A stretch of DNA of 64,000 bases from an uncultured Verrucomicrobia subdivision 3 bacterium (lineage in GTDB: Bacteria > Verrucomicrobiota > Verrucomicrobiia > Limisphaerales > UBA11358), in assembly GCA_903875465.1 (NCBI GenBank), contig CAIQWB010000011.1:38695-102694 (forward strand). Direction: 5' to 3'. The translations under genes were made by a program, and so were the position numbers. Below are positions 35,124 to 42,981 of the stretch, one piece after another; within the stretch, counting starts at the first letter, position 1; each line of letters starts with the position of its first letter. The notes below the pieces were generated by a model that saw only the letters and a list, made by a program, of their open reading frames with translations, was not told where the DNA came from and did no database searches.

Positions 35124-36452
35124 TTAATAACTGTAGCCGACGTCAAACCCCATTTGGGTGGTGCCGTACGTCATCCCCGCCTCGCTGGACTTATTATAGC
35201 TATATTGGTAGGTCAGCCCGATCGAACCACGCCGGAGAAAGGGCCAGCTCAACCGGGCATTGAACGAATAATTGTCATCCGTGCGGCTGGTCAGCACCGT
35301 CTGGGTGGCCAGAAAATCTTCGGTGCCATAATTTCCGGATAAATTCAAATTGAAATGCCCCAGCAACCGCTGGGTCACCCCCGCGCCATAACTGGTATTC
35401 ACGGTGACTTGGTTCTGCAGGACCGACTGGGTGATGGCCTGGCTGATTTTTACATACAAGCTGGTATGGTCAAACGGCTGGTATTGCAGGGTGCCATCCC
35501 ATACGGGATTCACCGCCGAGGAACGTCCGGCTCCGGAAAACCGCCGGTCGTCCACCCCGGCATCCGCTTGCAGGCTGACGCGGTCCGTCAGCTTCCAGCC
35601 AAACCGGCCTTTGAACTGTTCGAAGGTTTGGTTGGGACTGTTGTCCGACCCCACATAGCCGCCGCCCGCCCCCACGCCAAACGTAAAACGCTGCCAGAAT
35701 TTGAAATTCAAAAAATCCAGGCTCGACCATTGCTCCGTACTCTGCAAGGCGGCCCCATTGGCCGCCCCGCTGGCAAAATTCAAACTCTGGTTGGCCCCCA
35801 AATCCAGGCTGAGGATGGCGTTGATGGCATAGTTGGCACTCAACATCGTGCCATAGGCACGCTGGTCCACCTGACCGCCGGTCTCCACGGTGGGCGAGGA
35901 GGATTCCGAGAAACTTTGGGCCAGGCCGAGCCGCCATTTCTCATAAGCAACGCCCCCGCGCAAGACCACGGACTGGTCCAGGCCGTCCTGAAAGGCGTTG
36001 CCGGAATAATACCGCAGCGTGGGCGTGTAGGACAAAACCCAGTCCGGTCCCAAGTCCACCAGCAGGCCGGGGGAGAGGTCCTGGATGATGGTGTTATTAC
36101 GCATCCCGGGGGCTGATTGCATGCCATTGCCGTACAAAAACCGGTAGGAAACATTGGGGCGAAAAATGACCCGGTCATACTGGAACGGTTCGTCCAGCGC
36201 CCCCCGGGGCGCTTTGGATCCCTGGATGACCTGGAACTCACCCGGGTTCGCCTGCTCGCTCAGCGTTGCCGGAACCTCCGCCGCGGGTGAGGGGGCAATT
36301 TGGCCTGAGCTGGCCGGGTTTGCCGGGGGCGGAATATGTTCCTGCGCCCGGGATAAACCGCACCCCGCCAATACCAGCGCCACCCCCGCGCTGCCGGACC
36401 AGGGGAACCGGCGCGCGCCGGGAAGGGAACGGTTGGGAGCCTGATTTGCCAT
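35124..36452 (-). CDS. Outer-membrane beta-barrel protein of the second exopolysaccharide locus
   Basis: About 442 residues from the ATG at 36452 (MANQAPNRSLPGARRFPWSG); in-frame ATGs upstream at 36467 and 36509 give no better leader. The hydrophobic stretch SAGVALVLAGCGLSRAQ holds both a lipobox-like AGC and a signal-peptidase site. A proline-rich linker is followed by amphipathic strands with many Tyr, Asn and Gln residues, ending in the aromatic GFDVGYSY. It is similar in layout to the barrel at 1.9-3.1 kb and probably has the same job in polysaccharide export. It faces the Wza-like gene across the inverted-repeat element. Confidence 0.78.
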   Translation of the reverse strand: MANQAPNRSLPGARRFPWSGSAGVALVLAGCGLSRAQEHIPPPANPASSGQIAPSPAAEVPATLSEQANPGEFQVIQGSKAPRGALDEPFQYDRVIFRPNVSYRFLYGNGMQSAPGMRNNTIIQDLSPGLLVDLGPDWVLSYTPTLRYYSGNAFQDGLDQSVVLRGGVAYEKWRLGLAQSFSESSSPTVETGGQVDQRAYGTMLSANYAINAILSLDLGANQSLNFASGAANGAALQSTEQWSSLDFLNFKFWQRFTFGVGAGGGYVGSDNSPNQTFEQFKGRFGWKLTDRVSLQADAGVDDRRFSGAGRSSAVNPVWDGTLQYQPFDHTSLYVKISQAITQSVLQNQVTVNTSYGAGVTQRLLGHFNLNLSGNYGTEDFLATQTVLTSRTDDNYSFNARLSWPFLRRGSIGLTYQYSYNKSSEAGMTYGTTQMGFDVGYSY

Positions 36453-36505
36453 GCCCCGATTGTGCATCAACTGCCCCGGGCAATCAAGCTGTGAGTCGGG
36501 CCGCG

Positions 36506-37189
36506 TCACAACGGGGGCGAGTCGGGGTGAAACAGCAGCTGCGCGTATAAATAAGCGATCGTTTCGCCCAAAATCACCCGCACTCCCTCACTGTACCGCC
36601 ACCAATGCGCCGGGTCATAATCCGGATCGGGAATCGTGATGACCCCCACGGTCACCGCCGGACCAAATGCTTTTTGAAACAACAGGCAAGTACGCCGGGC
36701 ATGGGCATCCTCCGTGATGATGTTAAAATTCGTCACCGTCATGCCCCGGCTCAGAAACCATTGGCGCAGTGCCACCGCCGAACTGTAAGTGCGATCCCGC
36801 ATGGTTTCATTCGCCGGCACCTTTTGAATGTTCGCCCAGGCCACGCCCGCCTTGGCCAGGGCCTGCGCCCCGATATTGGCATAGGTATTCCAATCATTGG
36901 TCTCGCCCTCCATGCCGGTCGCCGGCCCGCCCGTGACATAGATTTTGGGGCAGCCGGACTGTTTGAATTCCGCCGCTGACAAGTTCACGGCGTAGGGGTG
37001 AATCCAGCCCTCCATCACCAGGATATCCGAAGGCACCCGCTGGTTTTTCGCCAGAAACGGCCGGATCGTGTGGGCAAAGAGCCACCCGCCGCCCACCCCT
37101 AAAACCAGTAGCAATACCCAGCCCCGCAGCGACAAGCCAATGCGTTCGCGGCGATCCACCAGACCCCATAGATAGGTTTTTTTGCTCAT
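36506..37189 (-). CDS. YdcF/SanA-like DUF218 membrane protein
   Basis: About 227 residues from the ATG at 37189 (MSKKTYLWGLVDRRERIGLS). One N-terminal membrane helix (WVLLLVLGVGGGWLFAHTI) is followed by the DUF218 fold: PSDILVMEGWIHPYAVNLSA, IYVTGGPATGMEG and NFNIITEDAHARRTCLLFQK. DUF218 proteins are linked to envelope polysaccharide and lipid-carrier recycling (ElyC, SanA), but their reaction is unknown. Its stop lies 53 bp from the barrel gene start on the same strand, so the two likely form one unit. Confidence 0.85.
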   Translation of the reverse strand: MSKKTYLWGLVDRRERIGLSLRGWVLLLVLGVGGGWLFAHTIRPFLAKNQRVPSDILVMEGWIHPYAVNLSAAEFKQSGCPKIYVTGGPATGMEGETNDWNTYANIGAQALAKAGVAWANIQKVPANETMRDRTYSSAVALRQWFLSRGMTVTNFNIITEDAHARRTCLLFQKAFGPAVTVGVITIPDPDYDPAHWWRYSEGVRVILGETIAYLYAQLLFHPDSPPL

Positions 37190-37245
37190 GATTCGTAATG
37201 ACCCGGCCAACTATCGCAGGCGGAATGATAAATATATCTGTTTCA

Positions 37246-39696
37246 TTACCCAGCCCAAAATTCGCGCACGCGCTCCCGCAAAGTGGTCTCATGCCGCACA
37301 GTTGCCGGCCGCCAGCCGGCGGGAAACAGCCGGCGGTAACGTGCCTCCCCAAACCGCCGGTCAATCAGCAGCACCACCCCGCGATCCGTTTCCGACCGGA
37401 TCACCCGCCCCACGGCCTGCAGCACCCGGTTCATCCCGGGAAAGGTGTAGGCATAATCAAACCCGCAACCGTTCTGCGCCTGAAAATAGTCGGCGATCAA
37501 ATCGCGCTCCGCCTCCAGTTGAGGCAGTCCCACCCCCACCAGCACCGCGCCGATCAACCGTTCGCCCACCAGGTCAATCCCCTCGCCAAACAGGCCGCCC
37601 AGCACCGCAAACCCCACCTGCGTGCGGCCCGGTGCCACGGCGAAGGCCGCAAGGAATTGCTCCCGTTCGACCTCGGTCATGCCGGGACGCTGCGCCCGCA
37701 CCGGCACCATTGGGCAGGCCGTTTGAAAAGCCGCCACTACAGTCGCGAGGTACTGGTAGGCGGGCAGGTAGACCAGGTAATTCCCCGGCCGCCCTTCGAT
37801 CACGCTGCGAATGGCCGTCACCACTTCCGCCAGAGAGTCCGCCCGGTCTTTCAATTGGGTGCGAATGCGATCCTGCACCAGCACCGCCAGGTTTTCCGGC
37901 GGGAACGGGGCGGGGAGCTGCAATATCCGGTCCGTCGCCTCACCCCCTAATAATCGCCGGTAATAATCCACGGGCGTCAGCGTGGCTGAAAAGCAAATCG
38001 TCGCCCGTCCCCGCGCCATGGCCTGCCGCAGCAGAAAGGAGGGGTCCAGGCAAAACAGTTTGACGCTCGCCGCCCGCCCCCCCTGCCACAAGGTCACATA
38101 ATGTTCATCGTACAGTTCGGCTGTGCGGGCAAATGAATGCAATTGAAAATAAAGCTCCAGCAACGCCTCCCGAAATTCCGCCGCCTCATTTTTGGCCAGC
38201 CAGTCCGCCTCCGTGCTCATCGCCTTTTCCAGCAAGGGGGTCAGGTCCGCCGGAAACTCGTGGCGCACCCGGGTTTCGTTTCGCCCCACCCGCAGCCCCG
38301 CCAGCGGAGCGGGCTGCGCGGGCGCACGTGGCTCGGGCGCGAACAGGTCGCCGGCCTCCTGGCCTGCGTCCTCCGCTGCCATTGCCACCACGGCTTCACC
38401 CGGTGCGGCCAATCGCCCCAGCGCGCCGCTCAGCCGGCTCAAGGCGTGGGCACAGCGGGGCACGGATTTTTTAATCAACCGGGCCACCTCCCGCAGCTCA
38501 CCGGCATTTAATTCCGCCGAGAACATCGCCCGCGCCCGGTCCACCAGATTGTGGGCCTCGTCCACCAGGAAACCAAACGCGCCCCCCTCCTCCGCGAAAT
38601 GGCGGCGCAGATAGACCCTGGGATCAAACACATAGTTGTAATCGCCAATCACCACCTCCACCCATTCGGAAAGATCCAGCGATAACTCAAAGGGGCAGAC
38701 CTGATGCGCCTGCCCAATCGCCTCCAGCACCGGCCGCGTGATTTCCTCGTGCGCCAGTGCCGCCCGCATCGCCGCGTGCCGGCGGTCATAATAGCCCTGC
38801 GCCAGCGGACACGTCCGCACGTCACATGGCTGCCCATGCTGCACACACAGTTTGCTTTTGGCCGTCAGCGTCAGCGCCCGCAGCCGCAAGCCGGTCCGCC
38901 GCAAATCCGCCGCCGCCGACTCCGCCACCACGCGGCCCAAGGTGGTGGCGGTGAGGTAAAATATCCGTTCCAGTTTGCCTTCCCCCAGTGCCTTCACAGC
39001 GGGGAAGAGCACGGAAATTGTTTTCCCAATCCCCGTTGGCGCCTCCAGATACAGCCGCTCCCCCCTTGCCAGCGCCCGGTACGCGGCCACCGCCAGTTCC
39101 CGCTGGCCGGGACGATATTGGGCAAAGGGAAACGCCAGGGTGCGAATGGCGGCATCCCGCACCTGCCGCCAGGCTATTTGCTCCTGCATCCACTGCTGAT
39201 AAATTGCCACGGTCGCCGTAAAAAATTCCGCCAGTTCCGCCCGCGTGTGCTGTCCGCAAAATTCCGTCACCTTTTTGGTGTCCAGATTCAGATAAGTGAG
39301 TTGCAGCGCCAGACTTTCCAGCGCCTGCTGGTGCGCGTAAATAAAGCCATAGCACTTCGCCTGCGCCCAATGCAGTGGGTCGGCGATCCCATCCCAGCCA
39401 TTGCCCACCGTCTTGATTTCCTCCAGCCGCACCCCGCCGGGTTCGGCGATCACCCCGTCCAGCCGGCCCTGAATCCGCAAAACGAAATCTCCTGCCGCCA
39501 CCTCATGGGCCAGCCGCACCTCTTTCTGATAGCCCGGCGGCCGCAATGTTTGCAACCATTGATGGCCCAGCGTGCCCGCCAGGGCCCGGTTCGGCCCCAC
39601 AAACAAACCCGACCCGCCCAAGCCGCCCGTCCGGCACACAAACTCCACGAGCTCGCGCACCGAGACTGAAAAGACAGGTTTGGGATTGGCCTTCAT
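37246..39696 (-). CDS. XPD/DinG-like superfamily 2 helicase with an N-terminal PD-(D/E)XK-like domain
   Basis: An 816-residue protein. The N-terminal 180 residues resemble a Cas4/RecB-type nuclease: GRLDGVIAEPGGVRLEEIKT contains Asp80 and Glu93-x-Lys95. Then a Rad3/XPD helicase follows: Walker A APTGIGKT (219-226), four cysteines placed like the XPD iron-sulfur cluster (Cys284, Cys291, Cys296, Cys334), the D-E-A-H box (379-382), and C-terminal motifs FSATLTPVDYY, GGLFGEGIDL and QAVGRVIRSETDRG. It probably unwinds damaged or structured DNA 5' to 3'; whether the nuclease site is active is not known. The frame is intact and it appears monocistronic. Confidence 0.9.
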   Translation of the reverse strand: MKANPKPVFSVSVRELVEFVCRTGGLGGSGLFVGPNRALAGTLGHQWLQTLRPPGYQKEVRLAHEVAAGDFVLRIQGRLDGVIAEPGGVRLEEIKTVGNGWDGIADPLHWAQAKCYGFIYAHQQALESLALQLTYLNLDTKKVTEFCGQHTRAELAEFFTATVAIYQQWMQEQIAWRQVRDAAIRTLAFPFAQYRPGQRELAVAAYRALARGERLYLEAPTGIGKTISVLFPAVKALGEGKLERIFYLTATTLGRVVAESAAADLRRTGLRLRALTLTAKSKLCVQHGQPCDVRTCPLAQGYYDRRHAAMRAALAHEEITRPVLEAIGQAHQVCPFELSLDLSEWVEVVIGDYNYVFDPRVYLRRHFAEEGGAFGFLVDEAHNLVDRARAMFSAELNAGELREVARLIKKSVPRCAHALSRLSGALGRLAAPGEAVVAMAAEDAGQEAGDLFAPEPRAPAQPAPLAGLRVGRNETRVRHEFPADLTPLLEKAMSTEADWLAKNEAAEFREALLELYFQLHSFARTAELYDEHYVTLWQGGRAASVKLFCLDPSFLLRQAMARGRATICFSATLTPVDYYRRLLGGEATDRILQLPAPFPPENLAVLVQDRIRTQLKDRADSLAEVVTAIRSVIEGRPGNYLVYLPAYQYLATVVAAFQTACPMVPVRAQRPGMTEVEREQFLAAFAVAPGRTQVGFAVLGGLFGEGIDLVGERLIGAVLVGVGLPQLEAERDLIADYFQAQNGCGFDYAYTFPGMNRVLQAVGRVIRSETDRGVVLLIDRRFGEARYRRLFPAGWRPATVRHETTLRERVREFWAG

Positions 39697-39766
39697 ACCG
39701 CCGCCGGCTGGTTGGCAGCATCAAATGCGCACCGGTGGCAGGCTGATGCTGCCGGCCAGCAAAACC

Positions 39767-40186
39767 TCATATGAGCAATTTGAGCCCGCACGCCCGGGCA
39801 GCGGTCCTTAATCCGTCATCGCGGGTGGCCAGGGCCAAATTCCGGCGCAACGCCACTTCAAGATAAGTGGCTTCATAAATCGTCAGACCATGGGCCGCTG
39901 CCAGACTGCTGATCTGGTCAAATGCCAGCCGGGCCGACTCCTCGTCCACGGTAAATTGCAAGGCGGTGAGATTTTCCAGGGCGGCTTTGCGCTGGGCGGC
40001 AGTCAGCCGTTTGCGCCGCTGCGCGATTAAGGCCACATTTGCCATCTCCAAAAACCAAAGCGCCGGGACCACCACCGTGGCCCCGGCCGCGACTTCCCGA
40101 AGCAAATGGTCCGTCTCCGGGGTCGCCTGGTCGGGATGAATCCACGAAAACCCGACGGACGCATCCACCACAAACCCCGGGCTCAC
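39767..40186 (-). CDS. VapC-type PIN-domain toxin
   Basis: A 139-residue PIN-domain ribonuclease-like toxin. Acidic residues are in the usual places: Asp8 (FVVDASVGFSW), Glu47 (WFLEMANVALI), and the C-terminal cluster TIYEATYLEVALRRNLALAT followed by R-D-D-G-L. The third position reads Glu rather than the common Asp. Its ATG overlaps the antitoxin stop by 4 bp, the standard arrangement. Targets in this family are tRNAs or rRNA. Confidence 0.9.
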   Translation of the reverse strand: MSPGFVVDASVGFSWIHPDQATPETDHLLREVAAGATVVVPALWFLEMANVALIAQRRKRLTAAQRKAALENLTALQFTVDEESARLAFDQISSLAAAHGLTIYEATYLEVALRRNLALATRDDGLRTAARACGLKLLI

Positions 40187-40446
40187 CGCCGGCCCTCCGC
40201 GACCCAGGCTTTGAAGTCGCCGTTGGATATTTTGGTTTTGCCTTGGTTGCGCATGGCAATGTGCCGGCTCCTCACCAACAGGCTGGCCACCGCCCGGCGA
40301 ACCGATTCTTGATTTCGCCAGCCCTCCGGCACCAGCCTCGCCACGGGTTTTTCATGCCGGGTGATGATCACTTCCTCCCCCCGGGCAACCCGTTCCAATA
40401 ATTTTCCAAACCGGGTTTTCGCCTCAAATGCAGTCACGCTTTCCAT
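40183..40446 (-). CDS. Phd/YefM-type antitoxin
   Basis: An 87-residue antitoxin with the family opening SVTAFEAKTRFGKLLERVAR and GEEVIITRHEKPVARLVPEG, the Phd DNA-binding and dimer fold. The C-terminal part (about 45-87) should bind the PIN toxin encoded downstream. It is first in the operon and lies 14 bp from a 27-bp perfect palindrome, its likely operator. Confidence 0.9.
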   Translation of the reverse strand: MESVTAFEAKTRFGKLLERVARGEEVIITRHEKPVARLVPEGWRNQESVRRAVASLLVRSRHIAMRNQGKTKISNGDFKAWVAEGRR

Positions 40447-40460
40447 AATTGAACCATGTT

Positions 40461-40487
40461 TAAATTAACCAGTTACTGGTTAATTTA
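40461..40487 (-). promoter_or_regulatory. 27-bp perfect palindromic operator of the Phd-VapC locus
   Basis: Thirteen-nucleotide arms (TAAATTAACCAGT, then ACTGGTTAATTTA) are exact inverted copies around a single central T. The site is AT-rich against a GC-rich background and lies directly upstream of the antitoxin start. This is the position and symmetry expected for autorepression by the antitoxin or the toxin-antitoxin complex. Confidence 0.75.
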
Positions 40488-40998
40488 GCATGGCGGGGCC
40501 CAACTGCACAATGAATATGAGTCCGCCCCGGCCGATGCCGTGCATCCCAAAGTGATGGGTGGGTTTCAGGCCGCAGGCCATTGCGGTCCCCTGGCTGACG
40601 GATTTACGCGAAGCACCCGTCAAATTCTGGGCCTCATAATTGCCGAGGCTTGGGAAGCCAGCGACCGCAACCCGGGTTATTGGTGTGCAAAAGAAGCGGT
40701 CGCGCGGGTGACCAAAACATCAGGTGGCGAAGGAATTGACAGTGTCATCCATGAACATCGGTTCGGCATGGATGTCATTGATGCTCAGGCGAAAAAAGGC
40801 TGGTTGCCCCCTTGGAACCCCCGGTGCTAGGGCGTGCCACCCTTAAAATCCCTGCCCAATGGTTGCCACCCTTGAAACCGGCCTTCCGGGACGTGGCCGT
40901 CCCTCATACCCTCGCCATTCGCCCCGCTGTCGTCATGCGGCGGGAGGGGTGCTGTCGCTGCTTTTACAGTTGGCAGCTTTGGGGATAACTTTTCATTC
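40488..40998. other. Intergenic stretch between two toxin-antitoxin loci
   Basis: About 510 bp without a supported gene. One rightward open frame (40540-40830) is discussed among the rejected items. A possible rightward promoter for the next antitoxin is TTTACA (40964-40969), a 17-nt spacer and TAACTT (40987-40992), 7 nt before the ATG at 40999. Confidence 0.45.
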
Positions 40999-41241
40999 AT
41001 GCAGACGACCATTCAGCTTGATGATGCCCAGCTTGCCCGAGCCACCGAACTGGACCACGAGAAAGGTTGTGACCTGTCGCACTTCATTGAGGAGACGCTC
41101 CGTGATAAAATCGCGCCCATGTTGCCCGTTGCATCGCGGACTTTCCGTTACCTGACCACATTCACTGGCGACGGTTTCCTCCCCGGCGTGGATTTGGATA
41201 ATTCCGCTGCTTTGCTTGCCCTGATGGAACAGGGTAAATGA
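40999..41241 (+). CDS. Ribbon-helix-helix-type antitoxin of a broken VapC locus
   Basis: An 80-residue protein with an N-terminal MQTTIQLDDAQLARATELDH and SHFIEETLRDKI, typical of MetJ/Arc-like antitoxins paired with PIN toxins, then a C-terminal tail (FLPGVDLDNSAALLALMEQG) of the kind that binds VapC. The reading frame is intact. It overlaps the toxin start by ATGA (41238-41241). Its toxin partner carries an in-frame stop. Confidence 0.85.
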   Translation: MQTTIQLDDAQLARATELDHEKGCDLSHFIEETLRDKIAPMLPVASRTFRYLTTFTGDGFLPGVDLDNSAALLALMEQGK

Positions 41242-41681
41242 TTCTTCCCGACGTTAACATCCTCATCTACGCGTATCGTGGGGCTGCCTTGGATCACCTT
41301 CTTTACTAGCAATGGCTTGAGGGCATTATCCGAAGCGGCCAGCCCTGCGGTGTCAGCGACCATGTGTTGAGCAGTTTCCTGCGCATCGCCACGCATCCGC
41401 GCAGATTCCCAACACCAAGCCCGATCCTTTCCGTGCTTGAGTTTGTGCGCGATTTGCCCGAACAGCCAAATTGCCGGATTATTGCGCCCGGTTCACGCCA
41501 CTGGCAAATTTTCACCGATCTGTGCAAATCACAATCCGCCACCGGCAATCTGGTTCCCGACATCTGGTTTGCCGCACTGGCCATCGAATCCGACTGCGAA
41601 TGGATCACCACCGACGGCGATTACGAAAAAGTCCCCGGCTTGCGCTGGCGGCACCCCATTTCCGGCAAAGCCTCCAAATAA
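41238..41681 (+). pseudogene. VapC-type PIN toxin interrupted by an in-frame TAG
   Basis: The frame opens MILPDVNILIYAYRGAALDH then LLY with the PIN Asp5, and meets TAG at 41307-41309 (codon 24). Past the stop the same frame continues with the rest of a PIN domain (QWLEGIIRSGQPCGVSDHVL, FLRIATHPRRF, NLVPDIWFAALAIESDCEWI, TTDGDYEKVPGLRW) to the natural stop at 41681, about 147 codons in all. Only the one stop separates it from a full toxin; no frame change is needed. It is either a recent inactivation, a read-through codon, or a sequencing error. Confidence 0.85.
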
Positions 41682-41855
41682 GATGACGCGGCTTGTTCGT
41701 GTCCATCCTACGGCAAGTGCGTAAAACCTTTGCAAATAAAGGGTTTCTTGAACGGAGGGACGGCAACTTTTAGCAAAAATGTCAGTCACGGCGCGGACGT
41801 CAAAACAATTCGCCAGAACTTGCCTGAACTTTCTCAAACTCGCCACAACGCGGGT

Positions 41856-42152
41856 TCACAAATGCCGGGAAGTGTCCATGCGCTCGTGTAAAATGCGCAC
41901 GACGTAAATGGTGTCATCAATTATGCGGTAAAAAATCCGGTGATGCTCGACCGCCAAGACCTTAAGGGTTGGTTTCACCGAGGGACGGCCTGCGGAAGGA
42001 TTGTGCAAAATAACGTGCAGCGCTTCATTGATACTGGCGCGGTATTTTGCCAGTTGAGATTCACCCCAGGTGGTGAGTGTGTAGGAGAGGATGTCACGAA
42101 AATCCTCTTTTGCCTGCTGCGACAGCTCAATGCGGCGTTTAGAACATGACAT
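41856..42152 (-). CDS. RelE/ParE-family toxin
   Basis: A 98-residue toxin-like protein with the ParE layout: RIELSQQAKEDFRDILSYTL, WGESQLAKYRASINEALHVI, NPSAGRPSVKPTLKVLAVEH and HRIFYRIIDDTIYVVRILHE followed by RMD. The end H-E-R-M-D is typical of ParE toxins that act on DNA gyrase. Its start overlaps the ParD-like antitoxin gene by 14 bp on the same strand. Confidence 0.9.
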   Translation of the reverse strand: MSCSKRRIELSQQAKEDFRDILSYTLTTWGESQLAKYRASINEALHVILHNPSAGRPSVKPTLKVLAVEHHRIFYRIIDDTIYVVRILHERMDTSRHL

Positions 42153-42429
42153 CAGGATTCGTCGGTCGGTTATTGGTGGCGTGCGTCCGAGCCTCCTGTT
42201 CTATCTGTTTGAGCAAATCTGGCGTGTAGGGAACAGTGCGGCCGGCGGTAATGTCGCGCTCACCGATTTCAAGTGCTGCCAGAAGACGACCATGATGGGC
42301 GTCCTGCTCGCGCAGACGTCGAACGGCGTCGCGCACCATTTCCGTGGCGTTGCTATAATAGCCGCTTTCGACCTTGGTTTTGATGTAGTCGGCATCCACC
42401 GGCGGGAAGTTTATGTTCATTTTTGCCAC
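42139..42429 (-). CDS. ParD-like antitoxin
   Basis: A 96-residue ParD/CC2985-type antitoxin: a short N-terminal strand (MNINFPPVDADYIKTKVESG), YYSNATEMVRDAVRRLREQD as the helix of the DNA-binding domain, then a charged C-terminal tail that should wrap the toxin. Translation could begin at 42429 or at the ATG at 42420. The promoter just upstream (42454-42482) is likely autoregulated. Confidence 0.88.
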   Translation of the reverse strand: MAKMNINFPPVDADYIKTKVESGYYSNATEMVRDAVRRLREQDAHHGRLLAALEIGERDITAGRTVPYTPDLLKQIEQEARTHATNNRPTNPDVMF

Positions 42430-42453
42430 TTATTTGATTAAACCATGCACATA

Positions 42454-42482
42454 TCTATAGCATAATCGTGGCATCTTGGCAA
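42454..42482 (-). promoter_or_regulatory. Sigma70-like promoter of the ParD-ParE locus
   Basis: On the minus strand, TTGCCA (42477-42482), a 17-nt spacer and TATAGA (42454-42459). It lies 24 bp before the upstream ATG of the ParD-like gene, and the region is AT-rich. Confidence 0.55.
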
Positions 42483-42981
42483 CTGACGGGAATTCAAGGT
42501 GACTTCAAATAAGCTACCGTCCTGCTTGTTGACGGGAACACCCGCCCGCAAGGCGTGCCGCCCTTGCACCCTGCCCACCGAGCGCCGGTATACCGCCAAA
42601 ACTGCCGCTATGGACTTGCTGACGGGAAAGCAGGAACGGTGTCGCAGCCATGCGACCGCAGCGGGGCGCGAGCTGGTGGCTCGACCGCCGCCCCACTGCG
42701 CGTTTTATCTCGCGGCCATGCCATAATTTGCCTCAAATACTGTGAATGAAGCACCGGAAAGAAACGCAGGATTTTTCTTGCACGCTCAAAGCGGAATTCT
42801 TTTCGTGTATTTCTATTATTTCGTGGTTAAACCCCCTCTTTTCCCCAGCCAGTCAAAATTCGCGTCCAACTCCCTGCCCTCCCCCCTGCGTATTCAGGCG
42901 TTTCCAACCGTGGTTAACCCGCCCCGTATTCCTTGATTATTGAAGTTTGAATGGTGAAGTTTCTTGGTCGCAACCCACAGC
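42483..42981. other. Intergenic stretch between the toxin-antitoxin cluster and hrpA
   Basis: About 500 bp with no supported gene on either strand; small open frames here have no recognisable content. An AT-rich part (about 42740-42960) lies next to the 3' end of hrpA. No terminator with a clear T-tract was found for hrpA. Confidence 0.5.

Noticed and set aside
40540..40830. 96-codon rightward open frame in the toxin-antitoxin cluster
   Set aside because: No family, no ribosome-binding site and patchy composition. It could be a remnant but I cannot support it as a gene.
37246..42482. Complete antiphage defence island
   Set aside because: Only a DNA-repair-type helicase and toxin-antitoxin pairs are present; no restriction, CBASS, retron or other known defence core was found.
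42742..42943. Overlapping 64-65 codon open frames before the hrpA 3' end
   Set aside because: Two frames of the same stretch are open because it is AT-rich; neither has a plausible start or a protein-like pattern.
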